Shown: piece after piece, positions 52,021 through 60,782 of the stretch | How positions within the stretch are numbered: position 1 is the first letter of the stretch | Layout: each line of letters opens with the position of its first letter | From: Bacteroidia bacterium | GTDB lineage: Bacteria; Bacteroidota; Bacteroidia; Flavobacteriales_E; Vicingaceae | Assembly: GCA_030433355.1 (NCBI GenBank) | Contig: JAUIMG010000013.1 | Span: forward strand, 1-64,000 | DNA length: 64,000 nt | Direction: 5' to 3' | Program-made: the position numbers and the translations under genes | The notes under the pieces: generated by a model | The model's database searches: none | Told to the model about the DNA's origin: nothing | Seen by the model: only the letters and a program-made list of their open reading frames with translations

Positions 52021-53846
52021 TTTTGCCTTCTTAATTCTTGCGCTTTTCTAAAATAAATATTGGCTTGCTGTTGGTTACCCATGTTTTGATAGGTAAGACC
52101 TGTCATTTGATAATAACTAGACTCATTTGGTCTAATAGCAATTGCTCGCTTAAAATAAGTGATTGCGGAATTATATTCTCCCAAGGTACCAAGAGTAGAA
52201 GCATAGTTAGCTAGAGCATCAACGAAATTAGGGTTTGCTTTAATTGCTCGTGCGTAAGCATCTTTTGCTTTCTGATATTGTTGAGTCTGAAAATACACAC
52301 TACCTAAATTGGAGAGCGTAGTGGCATTCATAGGGTTTAATTGAATGGATTTCTCATAATCCTTAACCGCTAACTCTAAATTGTTTAAACGATAGTAAGC
52401 AATCCCTCTTTGGCCATAAGCATTGGAATAGGTAGGTAGTATCTCAATGGATTTGGTGAAAGCTTGAATTGATTCTTTTATTAAAGCATTCTTTACATCA
52501 ATATTTTTCTCATTTAAAGCTTTCTCTTTCATTAAGCCTAAGCCATGATAATAATGACATCTAGCTGATTGATCACAGTTTTTTACATCAGTTGTATATA
52601 AGGTGTAGTTATCTTTCCAAGCTCTATTTCTTGAGATAGTTTGATAGGAGTATCCAAGAAATAGGATTAGAATAATTAAGCTTAGAAGTTTTGATGTTTT
52701 AAAATCAATTTTCTCAAAATCAATATGAAAAAGTTTGTATAAAAGATAAGCTATGGCAATCGAAAAACCTAAAGAAGGAATGAAAAGTAATCTTTCACCA
52801 AAAGAAGTTCCAATGGTATATAGTAGGTTAGAATATAAGAATAAATTAATGAGATAGAAGAGAATAGCAAAGCTCAAGATCTTATGAGTATTTCTAAGTT
52901 TGAATATTAGAAAAATAAGCAATGAGTAGGTAAGAAAAGAAACGATAACCTTCCAATCTTGAAAATTACTCAATGTAATTTGTTGTAAAGAGTAATCATT
53001 CATTAGTGGATAGGGTACTATAAGTTTCCATAAGTATAATCCAAGAATTTTTATAGCAGTAGCTAATCTAACCGCTTCGTTTGGCGCTGCCATTAAGAGA
53101 TTATCAATCTTAGCAATTGTTTTATTACCACTCATGCTTCCTAAAACACTTATTCTGCTAAGCATATAGATGAGGAAAGGAATTAAATAGGGTAAAGTCT
53201 TAATTATTGCACTTTTGTAATTGCTTGATCTGAAGAATATCAAAGAAATGGGAATCACTGCAATAAATGTTATCGTATTCTCTTTAGAGAAAAATGCAAA
53301 GGTGAAGAAGATTAAACTTAGATATAAATTTTTTACATTACCGGTATCTATATTTCTTAACAAGTAAATCATACTCGTTAGAATGAAAATAAAAGCCAAT
53401 AACTCATCTGCACTTTTAATATTAGCAACCACTTCTGTATGAATAGGGTGTAGGCTAAAAAGTAGGCTGCTTAAAAAAGCTATGCCTAAATATTTCTTAC
53501 CAAATAGCTTTAAAAGAAAATAGAAGAGTAGAACAATAGAAAGAGCATACAACATCACGTTGATCCAGTGAGCAAAGGCAGGAGTATCTGGTGCTAATTC
53601 CCACTGGACAGCAAATAATATTAAAGGTAAAGGGCGGTATAGATTTGCTGAAGTAAAACCATAACCATATCTATAGTGTGTTTTTAGAATAGTTTCTATA
53701 CCATCCAATCCTTTCTGGACAACAAAATTTTCCTTAATCACCGAAAAGTCATCTAAAACATAACCATGATTTAGCGTATTCGAATAGATTAAAAATGCAA
53801 CTATGGCTAAAAAAAGACTTGCTTTTCTTTCTATGGTCTTAATCAT
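52017..53846 (-). CDS. TMTC-like multispanning membrane protein with TPR tail
   Basis: A 609-residue protein. About eleven hydrophobic helices fill residues 10-410, of the GT39/GT-C O-mannosyltransferase-like type, opening with ASLFLAIVAFLIYSNTLNHGYVLDDFSVI (an Asp-Asp pair in the first loop, typical of GT-C catalysis). The last 180 residues are four or so TPRs (AYGQRGIAYYRLNNLELAVKDYEKSIQLNP, TTLSNLGSVYFQTQQYQKAKDAYARAIKANP). The layout is that of eukaryotic TMTC1-4. Activity and substrate are inferred. Coupled to the HEAT-like gene. Confidence 0.83.
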   Translation of the reverse strand: MIKTIERKASLFLAIVAFLIYSNTLNHGYVLDDFSVIKENFVVQKGLDGIETILKTHYRYGYGFTSANLYRPLPLILFAVQWELAPDTPAFAHWINVMLYALSIVLLFYFLLKLFGKKYLGIAFLSSLLFSLHPIHTEVVANIKSADELLAFIFILTSMIYLLRNIDTGNVKNLYLSLIFFTFAFFSKENTITFIAVIPISLIFFRSSNYKSAIIKTLPYLIPFLIYMLSRISVLGSMSGNKTIAKIDNLLMAAPNEAVRLATAIKILGLYLWKLIVPYPLMNDYSLQQITLSNFQDWKVIVSFLTYSLLIFLIFKLRNTHKILSFAILFYLINLFLYSNLLYTIGTSFGERLLFIPSLGFSIAIAYLLYKLFHIDFEKIDFKTSKLLSLIILILFLGYSYQTISRNRAWKDNYTLYTTDVKNCDQSARCHYYHGLGLMKEKALNEKNIDVKNALIKESIQAFTKSIEILPTYSNAYGQRGIAYYRLNNLELAVKDYEKSIQLNPMNATTLSNLGSVYFQTQQYQKAKDAYARAIKANPNFVDALANYASTLGTLGEYNSAITYFKRAIAIRPNESSYYQMTGLTYQNMGNQQQANIYFRKAQELRRQK

Positions 53847-53901
53847 AACTACAATAATAATACATTAAATTAATAACAATGAACTGTTAGTCAAAGCATA
53901 G

Positions 53902-53924
53902 GAGCTCAAATTTAACTTGAGCTC
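53902..53924. promoter_or_regulatory. Operator-like palindrome upstream of the desaturase gene
   Basis: GAGCTCAA (53902-53909), 7-nt loop, TTGAGCTC (53917-53924): a perfect 8-bp inverted repeat ending 10 bp before the -7 box of the desaturase promoter, so it covers the -33 region. Confidence 0.5.
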
Positions 53925-53933
53925 ATTTATTCG

Positions 53934-53941
53934 TAACTTTG
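53934..53941 (+). promoter_or_regulatory. -7 promoter box of the desaturase gene
   Basis: TAACTTTG, an exact TAnnTTTG match, 17 bp before the ATG at 53959. Confidence 0.55.
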
Positions 53942-53958
53942 TATCATAATTTTTTTAC

Positions 53959-55044
53959 ATGAGCACAATAACACCAATTCGATTTACCAACCCAAACCAA
54001 ACCGAATTTGTAAAGACCCTTCGTAAACGCGTCGATAACTATTTCAAAGAAAACAACTTAAAGAAAACTGGAGGGCTTGCTATAAAAATTAAAGCAATAT
54101 TTATGCTTTGTTTATATACAGTTCCTTATTTCCTCTTATTATTTGGAATTATTGAAAGCACATTTGTTCAATGGATTATGTGCGTACTTATGGGATTAGG
54201 AATGGCAGGTGTAGGGTTTTCTGTAATGCATGATGCAAACCATGGTAGTTTTTCTGGTAAAAAGTGGCTAAATAAATTTGCTGGGTTTTCTATTAACTTT
54301 TTAGGAGGAAATGTAAATAATTGGAAAATTCAGCATAATGTTTTGCACCACTCCTACACAAATATTGAAGGTTATGATGAGGATATAGCTCCTGCAGGGA
54401 TTCTAAGATTTTCTCCTCATTCTAAAAAGATGAAAGTCCATAAATTTCAATTTTTATATGCTTGGTTTTTCTATTGTCTAATGACCTTGTCTTGGACTGT
54501 TAACAAAGACTTTGAAGACATTTTTAGATTTAATAAAAATGGTCTGTTAAAGCAAATGAAGACTTCTTTTAAAAAGGAAATGTGGTTAATAGTTATAACT
54601 AGATTATTTTACTATTTCTACATGCTAGTAGTTCCTTATTTGTTAATGGATATTACCATTTTACAGTTGTTAGTTGGCTTTTTAACAGTGCACTTTGTAG
54701 CAGGTTTTGTTTTAGCATCTATTTTTCAATTAGCACATGTTATGGAAGAAACTGAGTTTCCAACTCCTGAAGAAGGGAAAGTTGAAAATCAGTGGGCCGT
54801 TCATCAATTAAAGACAACATTAAATTTTGCAAACAGAAATAGAGTATTAACATGGTTTGTTGGAGGATTAAATTTCCAAGTAGAACATCACTTGTTTCCA
54901 AATATAAGTCACGTTCACTACAGAAATATAGCTCCTATAGTGAAGAAAACAGCGAAAGAATTTAATTTACCTTATTTATCTGAAGAATCTTTTTTTAGAG
55001 CATTAGGTTCACACGCTAAAATGCTTTATCAATTAGGGAGATAA
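53959..55044 (+). CDS. Membrane fatty-acid (acyl-CoA) desaturase
   Basis: A 361-residue di-iron membrane desaturase that introduces a double bond in acyl chains. The three histidine boxes are HDANH (91-95), HNVLHH (126-131) and QVEHHLFPNISHVH (about 309-322); the Q in the third box is typical of front-end (linoleoyl-CoA/delta-6-type) desaturases. Four or so membrane helices. No cytochrome b5 domain is fused. Probably adapts membrane fluidity to cold; the palindrome upstream may be a regulator's site. Monocistronic. Confidence 0.93.
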   Translation: MSTITPIRFTNPNQTEFVKTLRKRVDNYFKENNLKKTGGLAIKIKAIFMLCLYTVPYFLLLFGIIESTFVQWIMCVLMGLGMAGVGFSVMHDANHGSFSGKKWLNKFAGFSINFLGGNVNNWKIQHNVLHHSYTNIEGYDEDIAPAGILRFSPHSKKMKVHKFQFLYAWFFYCLMTLSWTVNKDFEDIFRFNKNGLLKQMKTSFKKEMWLIVITRLFYYFYMLVVPYLLMDITILQLLVGFLTVHFVAGFVLASIFQLAHVMEETEFPTPEEGKVENQWAVHQLKTTLNFANRNRVLTWFVGGLNFQVEHHLFPNISHVHYRNIAPIVKKTAKEFNLPYLSEESFFRALGSHAKMLYQLGR

Positions 55045-55051
55045 GAGAAGT

Positions 55052-57343
55052 TTATTTTTCTAGGTCAATTTTTAAAACATGAATGTTAGGCTGTGAATTA
55101 CTCACAACTGTTAGTTCTATGCTTACTTTGTCCTTTAAGCTCTGAGTATTAATTCGGATTACTATTTTACCTTTCATATTCTTTTTTATAAGCTTAGGAT
55201 ACTTTATGTCAAGGCAGTCGCAGTTGTCAATAATATTATAGATTTCTAAATCAGCTCCGCCCGTATTTGTGATCAAAAAGAAGCGCTCTACTATTAACTC
55301 ATTTACTTTTCCTAGACTATAAGAAGTAGAGTTGAATTCTATTTTAGGTGCCAAATAGGATGTTTGACTATCAAAATTCTTCATGTTGCCATCTATTTCT
55401 TCAATAGCAATCATCTCTATTTTTCTTTGTTCAGCAGCTGCTTTGCTATAGATGGCACTTGCAGGATCATCTTCGTCTAAGTAAATAGTAGAAGCAAACT
55501 CTCCGTATGGAAGTTTTTGGATGATTAGTTTACCGCCATTATTAGCAGAACCATTTAAATAGGGTCTAAGTGCTCCATTCTCATAAGCAGCAAAATAATT
55601 GATTAAACTTTGAATTCTTCTTAGTGTAAGATTTAAGTTATAGTCTGCAGAAAATAATGAACTGGCAAAACCTTTAATTGTAAGCTGAATTTTTGCTCCT
55701 TTATCTAGCTCTTGTTTTAACAAAGGGGTGAAAAATTCTAAATCTTCAATTCCTGTAATAATATCTTCCTCAAAAAACTTTTTTATTTTATCTAATTCTA
55801 CTTCATCTTGGGCATATTTACTAGAGTTTTTAATGGCATTTACATATTCATTTTCTAATTCAAGATAATCTTGTACTAATGCTTTATAGTTTTCTTTGGT
55901 AGTTGTGTCTCTAGAATTTGGATCTGGACTATCATTATGAAAATATAAGTTTAGGGGTAGATATTTATTTAAACTAACAACATTCTCTATGATAGGAAAA
56001 GATTCAAACTCCTCTTTAGTTTCTATTTCTTCTATTTCTTCTATTTCATAATTGAATATATATAAGTCATTACAACAACTGTTAAAGCCTCCAATATTGT
56101 CCTCAATTTTATTTGAGGAAATAAGGGCTTTATTGTTTTTTGCAAAGAAGTAATAATCGTCTTGAGAAGAATTTAGCTTATTACCAAGATTCTTAATCGT
56201 TTTTATATTCTTAATGTCACCTATTGCTTGAAAGTTGTCGTATCCACCAAAGCCATTGTGCCAATCAGAGCTGAAAAATAATGTCTTACTTTCTTTATGA
56301 TAAAATGGAGTTATTTCATTTCCCTCAGTATTTATTACGTTTCCTAAGTTTAATGCTTCATCAAAACCAAAATCTTCTTTCTTGGCTAACCAAAGGTCAT
56401 ACCCTCCAAAGCCTCTTTCTCTATTTGAAACAAAAAGCAGGTATTTTTCTTTTTCTAATTCAATGAGTTGTGCTTGTGTATTATTAGAAGAAGGGTCGTT
56501 TATATTTCTATTTAAGGCTTTTGCATTTTTTACTTCTATTTTTTTAGCATCGTAGTCTCCTGACCAAATTTGACAAATGTTGTTTGTATCGCAAATGCTG
56601 AAATAAGCTGTTTTGGATTTCTCGTCTAAATAAAAGTTTGCCCAATTTTTATTTATCAAATCCAACTTAGAATTAGAACTTATTCTTAGCTCTTTTGCCT
56701 TAGAGCCTTTTACAAGTTCTTGGTGTAATATTCTACTTAAATAATGCTTGTCCCTCATGCTGCCGTCTTGTTCAATGCTATCTGCTCTTAAACTTGTGTA
56801 GAAAATTGTGTTATGATAGATGCTTGCACCAAATTCTGAACTTGAAGAATTTATTTCTGCTCCTAAGTTTTGAATGTCGATTTCTTCTGAGTCGGACTGT
56901 TTCATTGCCCAAGTATTTGAGTTTTTACTTTGGTCAATTCTTTTATACCAATAACTCTTCCTATCAGATCGATAGGGGATGATAGCTTTGTTGTAATATC
57001 TTCTTGCTTTTCTGTAGTCTCCTGAAGTTCGATAGGCTTCCGCTAGTCTGTAATAAACATCAGGAAACTCAGCTCCTCTATCAATTAAGCTGCTTTTTAA
57101 AAAATAACGAGCAGCTTTCTCGTTTTGATTTAGTTCAGAAAGGCTTAATGCATATTTATAAAGTACTTCTGCATTGGAAGAATCAACATTTAGTGCCTTT
57201 TCATAATAATAATTGGCTCCTAAAAAATCTTTCTGTTCGTAATATTTATCTCCAAACTCAACAATCTGGGGTGTACCTTGAGAAAAGATATCCAAGTTGA
57301 AGACTAGAAATGAAATAACAAGTATTATAGAAATTTTGGACAC
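55052..57343 (-). CDS. TPR-PD40-OmpA-DUF1573 protein of a T9SS operon (PorE-like)
   Basis: A 763-residue exported protein. Signal peptide about 1-21; TPRs at about 25-130 (ANYYYEKALNVDSSNAEVLYKYALSLSEL); PD40-like beta-propeller blades at about 155-440 (FVSNRERGFGGYDLWLAKK, FFSSDWHNGFGGYDNFQA); an OmpA-like domain at about 510-650 (KIQLTIKGFASSLFSADYNLNLTLRRIQSLINYF); and a C-terminal DUF1573 domain at about 665-763 (SYSLGKVNELIVERFFLITNTG). The OmpA part keeps the Arg but lacks the usual Asp, so peptidoglycan binding is doubtful. PorE has this order, without DUF1573. It overlaps PorP/SprF by 19 bp. Confidence 0.85.
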   Translation of the reverse strand: MSKISIILVISFLVFNLDIFSQGTPQIVEFGDKYYEQKDFLGANYYYEKALNVDSSNAEVLYKYALSLSELNQNEKAARYFLKSSLIDRGAEFPDVYYRLAEAYRTSGDYRKARRYYNKAIIPYRSDRKSYWYKRIDQSKNSNTWAMKQSDSEEIDIQNLGAEINSSSSEFGASIYHNTIFYTSLRADSIEQDGSMRDKHYLSRILHQELVKGSKAKELRISSNSKLDLINKNWANFYLDEKSKTAYFSICDTNNICQIWSGDYDAKKIEVKNAKALNRNINDPSSNNTQAQLIELEKEKYLLFVSNRERGFGGYDLWLAKKEDFGFDEALNLGNVINTEGNEITPFYHKESKTLFFSSDWHNGFGGYDNFQAIGDIKNIKTIKNLGNKLNSSQDDYYFFAKNNKALISSNKIEDNIGGFNSCCNDLYIFNYEIEEIEEIETKEEFESFPIIENVVSLNKYLPLNLYFHNDSPDPNSRDTTTKENYKALVQDYLELENEYVNAIKNSSKYAQDEVELDKIKKFFEEDIITGIEDLEFFTPLLKQELDKGAKIQLTIKGFASSLFSADYNLNLTLRRIQSLINYFAAYENGALRPYLNGSANNGGKLIIQKLPYGEFASTIYLDEDDPASAIYSKAAAEQRKIEMIAIEEIDGNMKNFDSQTSYLAPKIEFNSTSYSLGKVNELIVERFFLITNTGGADLEIYNIIDNCDCLDIKYPKLIKKNMKGKIVIRINTQSLKDKVSIELTVVSNSQPNIHVLKIDLEK
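56021..56047. repeat. Three perfect 9-bp tandem repeats in a coding region
   Basis: TTCTATTTC repeated three times, in frame with the gene at 55052-57343. It encodes a repeated EIE motif in an acidic linker between propeller and OmpA domains. Slippage would add or remove three residues. Confidence 0.8.
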
Positions 57344-58335
57344 CTAGGATATTTTTTATAAATGGTTTTAAAACGCGAGAGAATATAGGTAACAGACAAC
57401 TCAATGCCACCTCTATTGTTAGTTGCTCTATCTAAGTTTGAGGTATTGATGTCATAACTTAAACCTACATTCCATTGATTATAATCCATTCCCACTGCCG
57501 CTATTATAGCATCTGCATTTCTATACCAAAGTCCAAGATAGAAATTGCGCTTGTAGTAGTCATTTTGTTTTAATTTATATCTAACATTAGATCCGAAGAT
57601 AGTTTCTTGAAATTCTCCTTGTTTTGCATAGTATATCGAAGGAAGGACATATATTTTATCACTAAGTGAAATATCTCCTTTAAGAAATAAATTAAACCTT
57701 TTGTCTAATGGAATAGTAGAGGAAAGAAAACTCTGATTTGCACTATTTAAATTAAAGTAACTAAACCCTATTTCATAACTATTTAAGTTCTCTAGGTATT
57801 CAAAAGCTACTCCTACACCCAAATTGAAATGGTTATAACTATCGTTATTAAAGGCTTCTCCGGAATTGGTGTTAGGATTAAATAAGCCATTTTGGTACTG
57901 CTGGTCAAAACTAAATTGATTGAAGTCTATACTTCTACTATTTAGGCCAAATTGAGTGCCAATTTTAACATTTAGAGAAGAGTCTTGAATGATTTTATAA
58001 CTATATCCAATATTAGCGTAAAAGAAATTAGATTGAAGATTTCCAACTCCTGCTTGGTCATTTAGAAAGTTAATACCTAGATGCAAATTCTTCAATTTGG
58101 TAAAAGGATTTCTTATTTCTCCTGAAAATGCAAAGGTTGTAAATGGCTCACTAATGGAAGACCATTGATTTCTGTAGTTGCCATTCACCCTATAGCTGCC
58201 ATTAAAACTACCCGTTAAAGCTGGGTTAAGATTTAAATAAGATTTATCAAACTGAGAAAAATGAAAATCTTGTCCCCTTAGTCCTAAACAACTAAAAGCA
58301 GCAAGAAAAAGTGATATAGTATAACGTTTTATCAC
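57325..58335 (-). CDS. PorP/SprF-family T9SS outer-membrane protein
   Basis: A 336-residue barrel protein of the PorP/SprF family. Signal peptide about 1-21 (LGLRGQ). The family start DFHFSQFDKSYLNLNPALTGSFNGSYRVNGNYRNQWSSI is unmistakable, followed by LNFLNDQAGVGNLQSNF, repeated beta strands and a C-terminus NRGGIELSVTYIL. SprF homologues work with one type B cargo each, usually encoded next door, which fits here: the type B cargo gene overlaps it upstream by 4 bp. Confidence 0.95.
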   Translation of the reverse strand: MIKRYTISLFLAAFSCLGLRGQDFHFSQFDKSYLNLNPALTGSFNGSYRVNGNYRNQWSSISEPFTTFAFSGEIRNPFTKLKNLHLGINFLNDQAGVGNLQSNFFYANIGYSYKIIQDSSLNVKIGTQFGLNSRSIDFNQFSFDQQYQNGLFNPNTNSGEAFNNDSYNHFNLGVGVAFEYLENLNSYEIGFSYFNLNSANQSFLSSTIPLDKRFNLFLKGDISLSDKIYVLPSIYYAKQGEFQETIFGSNVRYKLKQNDYYKRNFYLGLWYRNADAIIAAVGMDYNQWNVGLSYDINTSNLDRATNNRGGIELSVTYILSRFKTIYKKYPRCPKFL

Positions 58336-60782
58336 CTAATAAGCGTGAAATTTCCCTTTTTTATAAACTCTTGACCGTCAAAACAAATTGCTTTTAAATG
58401 GTAAACAAATACCGCAGGGTCAGCAGCTCTGCCTTTATAATTCCCATCCCAACCAATATTCTTGTCCGTTGTTCTAAAAACTTCTTCTCCCCAGCGATTA
58501 TAAATACTTAGTTCTAAGCTTTCAACATTTTCACCTCTAAGATAGAATACATCATTATTTCCATCCTTGTTTGGAGTAAAAGCAGATGGAATGAATATGT
58601 CAGGTTCTGCACAATTTATTTCGAATATACTATATCTAGTTAAGGCAACAACCTCGCATCCTGTATTTTGATCTGTTATGGTAACAAAGAAGGTAGTATT
58701 TCTTAGAGGGCGTGCAATGGGCCTTGCTGCAGTAGGATTGTCCAAGTATTCGGGCGGACTCCATTGGTAGGTCAAATTAGGACCATTCCTATTGGTAGAT
58801 AATTGAATAGGCTCACCTTTGAAGGAAGAGTCTTTGCTGCTTACAATTATAGCATCTGTAAATACAGGAACATTTACTTCTACATCGGCCGAAGCATTAT
58901 CATTACAGTTTAGTTGATTTGTTGCAGTAACCGTATAAGTTTGATCTGCAGTAGGAGAAATAGTAATTGTTTGACTTTGGTCACCACTTAAAATGTTTGC
59001 TTTTGGCTCCCAATTATAGTTTAAAGCTGTTCTAGAAAATAATACTCTAGCCTCTAAAGAGATGGTATCATTTAAACATATAGAAGTAAAGTCATCAACT
59101 TCAATTAAAACAGAGTCTAAATTTACAGTCACAGCTGAATCGGCTTCACATATTCCGTCTATTCCTTTATAATACAAGGTTAAATCATTAATAGGTGCTG
59201 TACTATATGTACTGTCAGTTGGTGGGTTTAACGGGTTTTGGAAGAAAGGATTTAAAGACCAGATAAAAGAAGATGCTGTTCCATTTGAATTGATAGATAA
59301 TGTGATAGATTCTCCTCTACAAACTATGGTATCTTCAATCGGAACTAATTGAATGCCTTGGAATACTCGAATTGACTGTTGAATGGTATCCGAAAATCCG
59401 CATTCATTGTTATAACCCGCAATAGATATGGTATAGAGCCCTGCGTCGTTATAGGTTGCTAAAGGAAAGCTATCTGTAGTTGTGGATAAATTTTGACCAT
59501 AGATTATTCTAAAAGAATCAGTGCCTATAATAGTTGTTTGTAATTGTGTGCTATAAGGCGAACAAACACTGTCCAATATATCTTCTAATCCAAGATCTAA
59601 CCTAACGATTTTCGCTGTTGTTGAAGAAGTTTTTTCACAGTAATCATCTGTTATTTTAATGAAATAATCTCTTTCTCCTTCATTAGTAATAATTAGTACA
59701 CTATCTAAAGGAAAGCTATTTAATGTATCACTAAAATTACTTCTCGAACTCCAAAGAAAGTCATTTGCTGTGCCAAAGCTGTTCAATGTTAGTTCTAAAT
59801 CATCCATTCCACAATAAAGGGTATCTAGGATTGAGTCTATTTGTAAAGTATTGGCTTGAACGTTTAAATCGAAAGTAGTTACATCAGTAGTGTCGCAAAT
59901 TTGGTTAGACACAGTTAGGCTTATTTGGTAATTACCAGGAATAGAGTAGGAGGTTGTTGTGTTTTGATTGACTCCATCATTTAGTCCATTACCGAAGTCC
60001 CATAAAAAAGTATCTACGTTAAATTGAATAGAATTCAATAAGACCGGACTGTTTACACAAATTGTATCATCTGAAATAGAAGAAACGTAAAGAACTGGTT
60101 CATAAAAAATGGTCATGGTGTCAAACTTAGGACAAGCATCTGTGATTGAATTTTCTAGTCGTATGTAGAAAGTGTCTAAACCTTGTCTTAGAGGAAATCT
60201 AATAATTGAATCTTCAGGATTTCCAAGGATAGTATCGAATAAAGGGCTTCTAGAAACGATAGTAAGATTAGAATTTATAGAGTTTACTTTTAAATCAAAG
60301 GTATCAGAATAGCAAGCTATAGTATCGGATAGCTTATCAAACGAAATATTATCAGGAAAAGCAAAAATAGTTTGGGAAGTAAATGCGTCTGTAGCACAAA
60401 TGGTATCTAAAACAGTTTGTCCTATAGTATAAGTGCCGGGTGTGGTAATTAAAATAGTAGTATCTCTATTTTGAAAACCACCTTGAACTGGGGTGCCGTA
60501 AAAATCCCAAACTATATCATTGGCTCTTTTGCTTCTATCTTCAATGGTTACTGCGACAGTGTCGCCCGCAGCAAGGCAAAACGCTAGAGTATCTGCAAAA
60601 AAACTGGCTACGGGAATGATTTCAAAGTCATATTTATAGAGAGCATTATTACATATACCATCGAATGGTTTTTGAGGAAAAGCCGCATTAGAACTTGTTG
60701 GAAAATCTGAATTTGTGAAGCAAGATGCGCAGATAGATTGATAGATGATAAGCAGAGCTAAGACCACCAAGAAAAGAGGCAT
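58332..60782 (-). CDS. T9SS type B cargo protein, C-terminal part (split gene)
   Basis: An 816-residue frame with no signal peptide of its own. It begins inside sequence that makes sense as the continuation of the ORF at 60688-62820: SICASCFTNSDFPTSSNAAFP, which is a conserved block in the middle of long Bacteroidota proteins. The rest has PKD/SprB-like beta domains (PPEYLDNPTAARPIARPLRNTTFFVTITD) and a gliding-motility type B sorting domain (DIFIPSAFTPNKDGNNDVF ... LSIYNRWGEEVF ... GWDGNYKG). Residues before about 15 (MPLFLVVLALLII) are out-of-frame reading of the upstream part. Without a signal it could not be exported. Confidence 0.85.
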   Translation of the reverse strand: MPLFLVVLALLIIYQSICASCFTNSDFPTSSNAAFPQKPFDGICNNALYKYDFEIIPVASFFADTLAFCLAAGDTVAVTIEDRSKRANDIVWDFYGTPVQGGFQNRDTTILITTPGTYTIGQTVLDTICATDAFTSQTIFAFPDNISFDKLSDTIACYSDTFDLKVNSINSNLTIVSRSPLFDTILGNPEDSIIRFPLRQGLDTFYIRLENSITDACPKFDTMTIFYEPVLYVSSISDDTICVNSPVLLNSIQFNVDTFLWDFGNGLNDGVNQNTTTSYSIPGNYQISLTVSNQICDTTDVTTFDLNVQANTLQIDSILDTLYCGMDDLELTLNSFGTANDFLWSSRSNFSDTLNSFPLDSVLIITNEGERDYFIKITDDYCEKTSSTTAKIVRLDLGLEDILDSVCSPYSTQLQTTIIGTDSFRIIYGQNLSTTTDSFPLATYNDAGLYTISIAGYNNECGFSDTIQQSIRVFQGIQLVPIEDTIVCRGESITLSINSNGTASSFIWSLNPFFQNPLNPPTDSTYSTAPINDLTLYYKGIDGICEADSAVTVNLDSVLIEVDDFTSICLNDTISLEARVLFSRTALNYNWEPKANILSGDQSQTITISPTADQTYTVTATNQLNCNDNASADVEVNVPVFTDAIIVSSKDSSFKGEPIQLSTNRNGPNLTYQWSPPEYLDNPTAARPIARPLRNTTFFVTITDQNTGCEVVALTRYSIFEINCAEPDIFIPSAFTPNKDGNNDVFYLRGENVESLELSIYNRWGEEVFRTTDKNIGWDGNYKGRAADPAVFVYHLKAICFDGQEFIKKGNFTLIR

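Noticed and set aside
58332-60782. A separate gene starting at ATG 60782 with MPLFLVVLALLII as signal peptide
   Set aside because: Those residues are the out-of-frame reading of the upstream cargo sequence (YASFLGGLSSA); the true text begins at IIYQSICASC.
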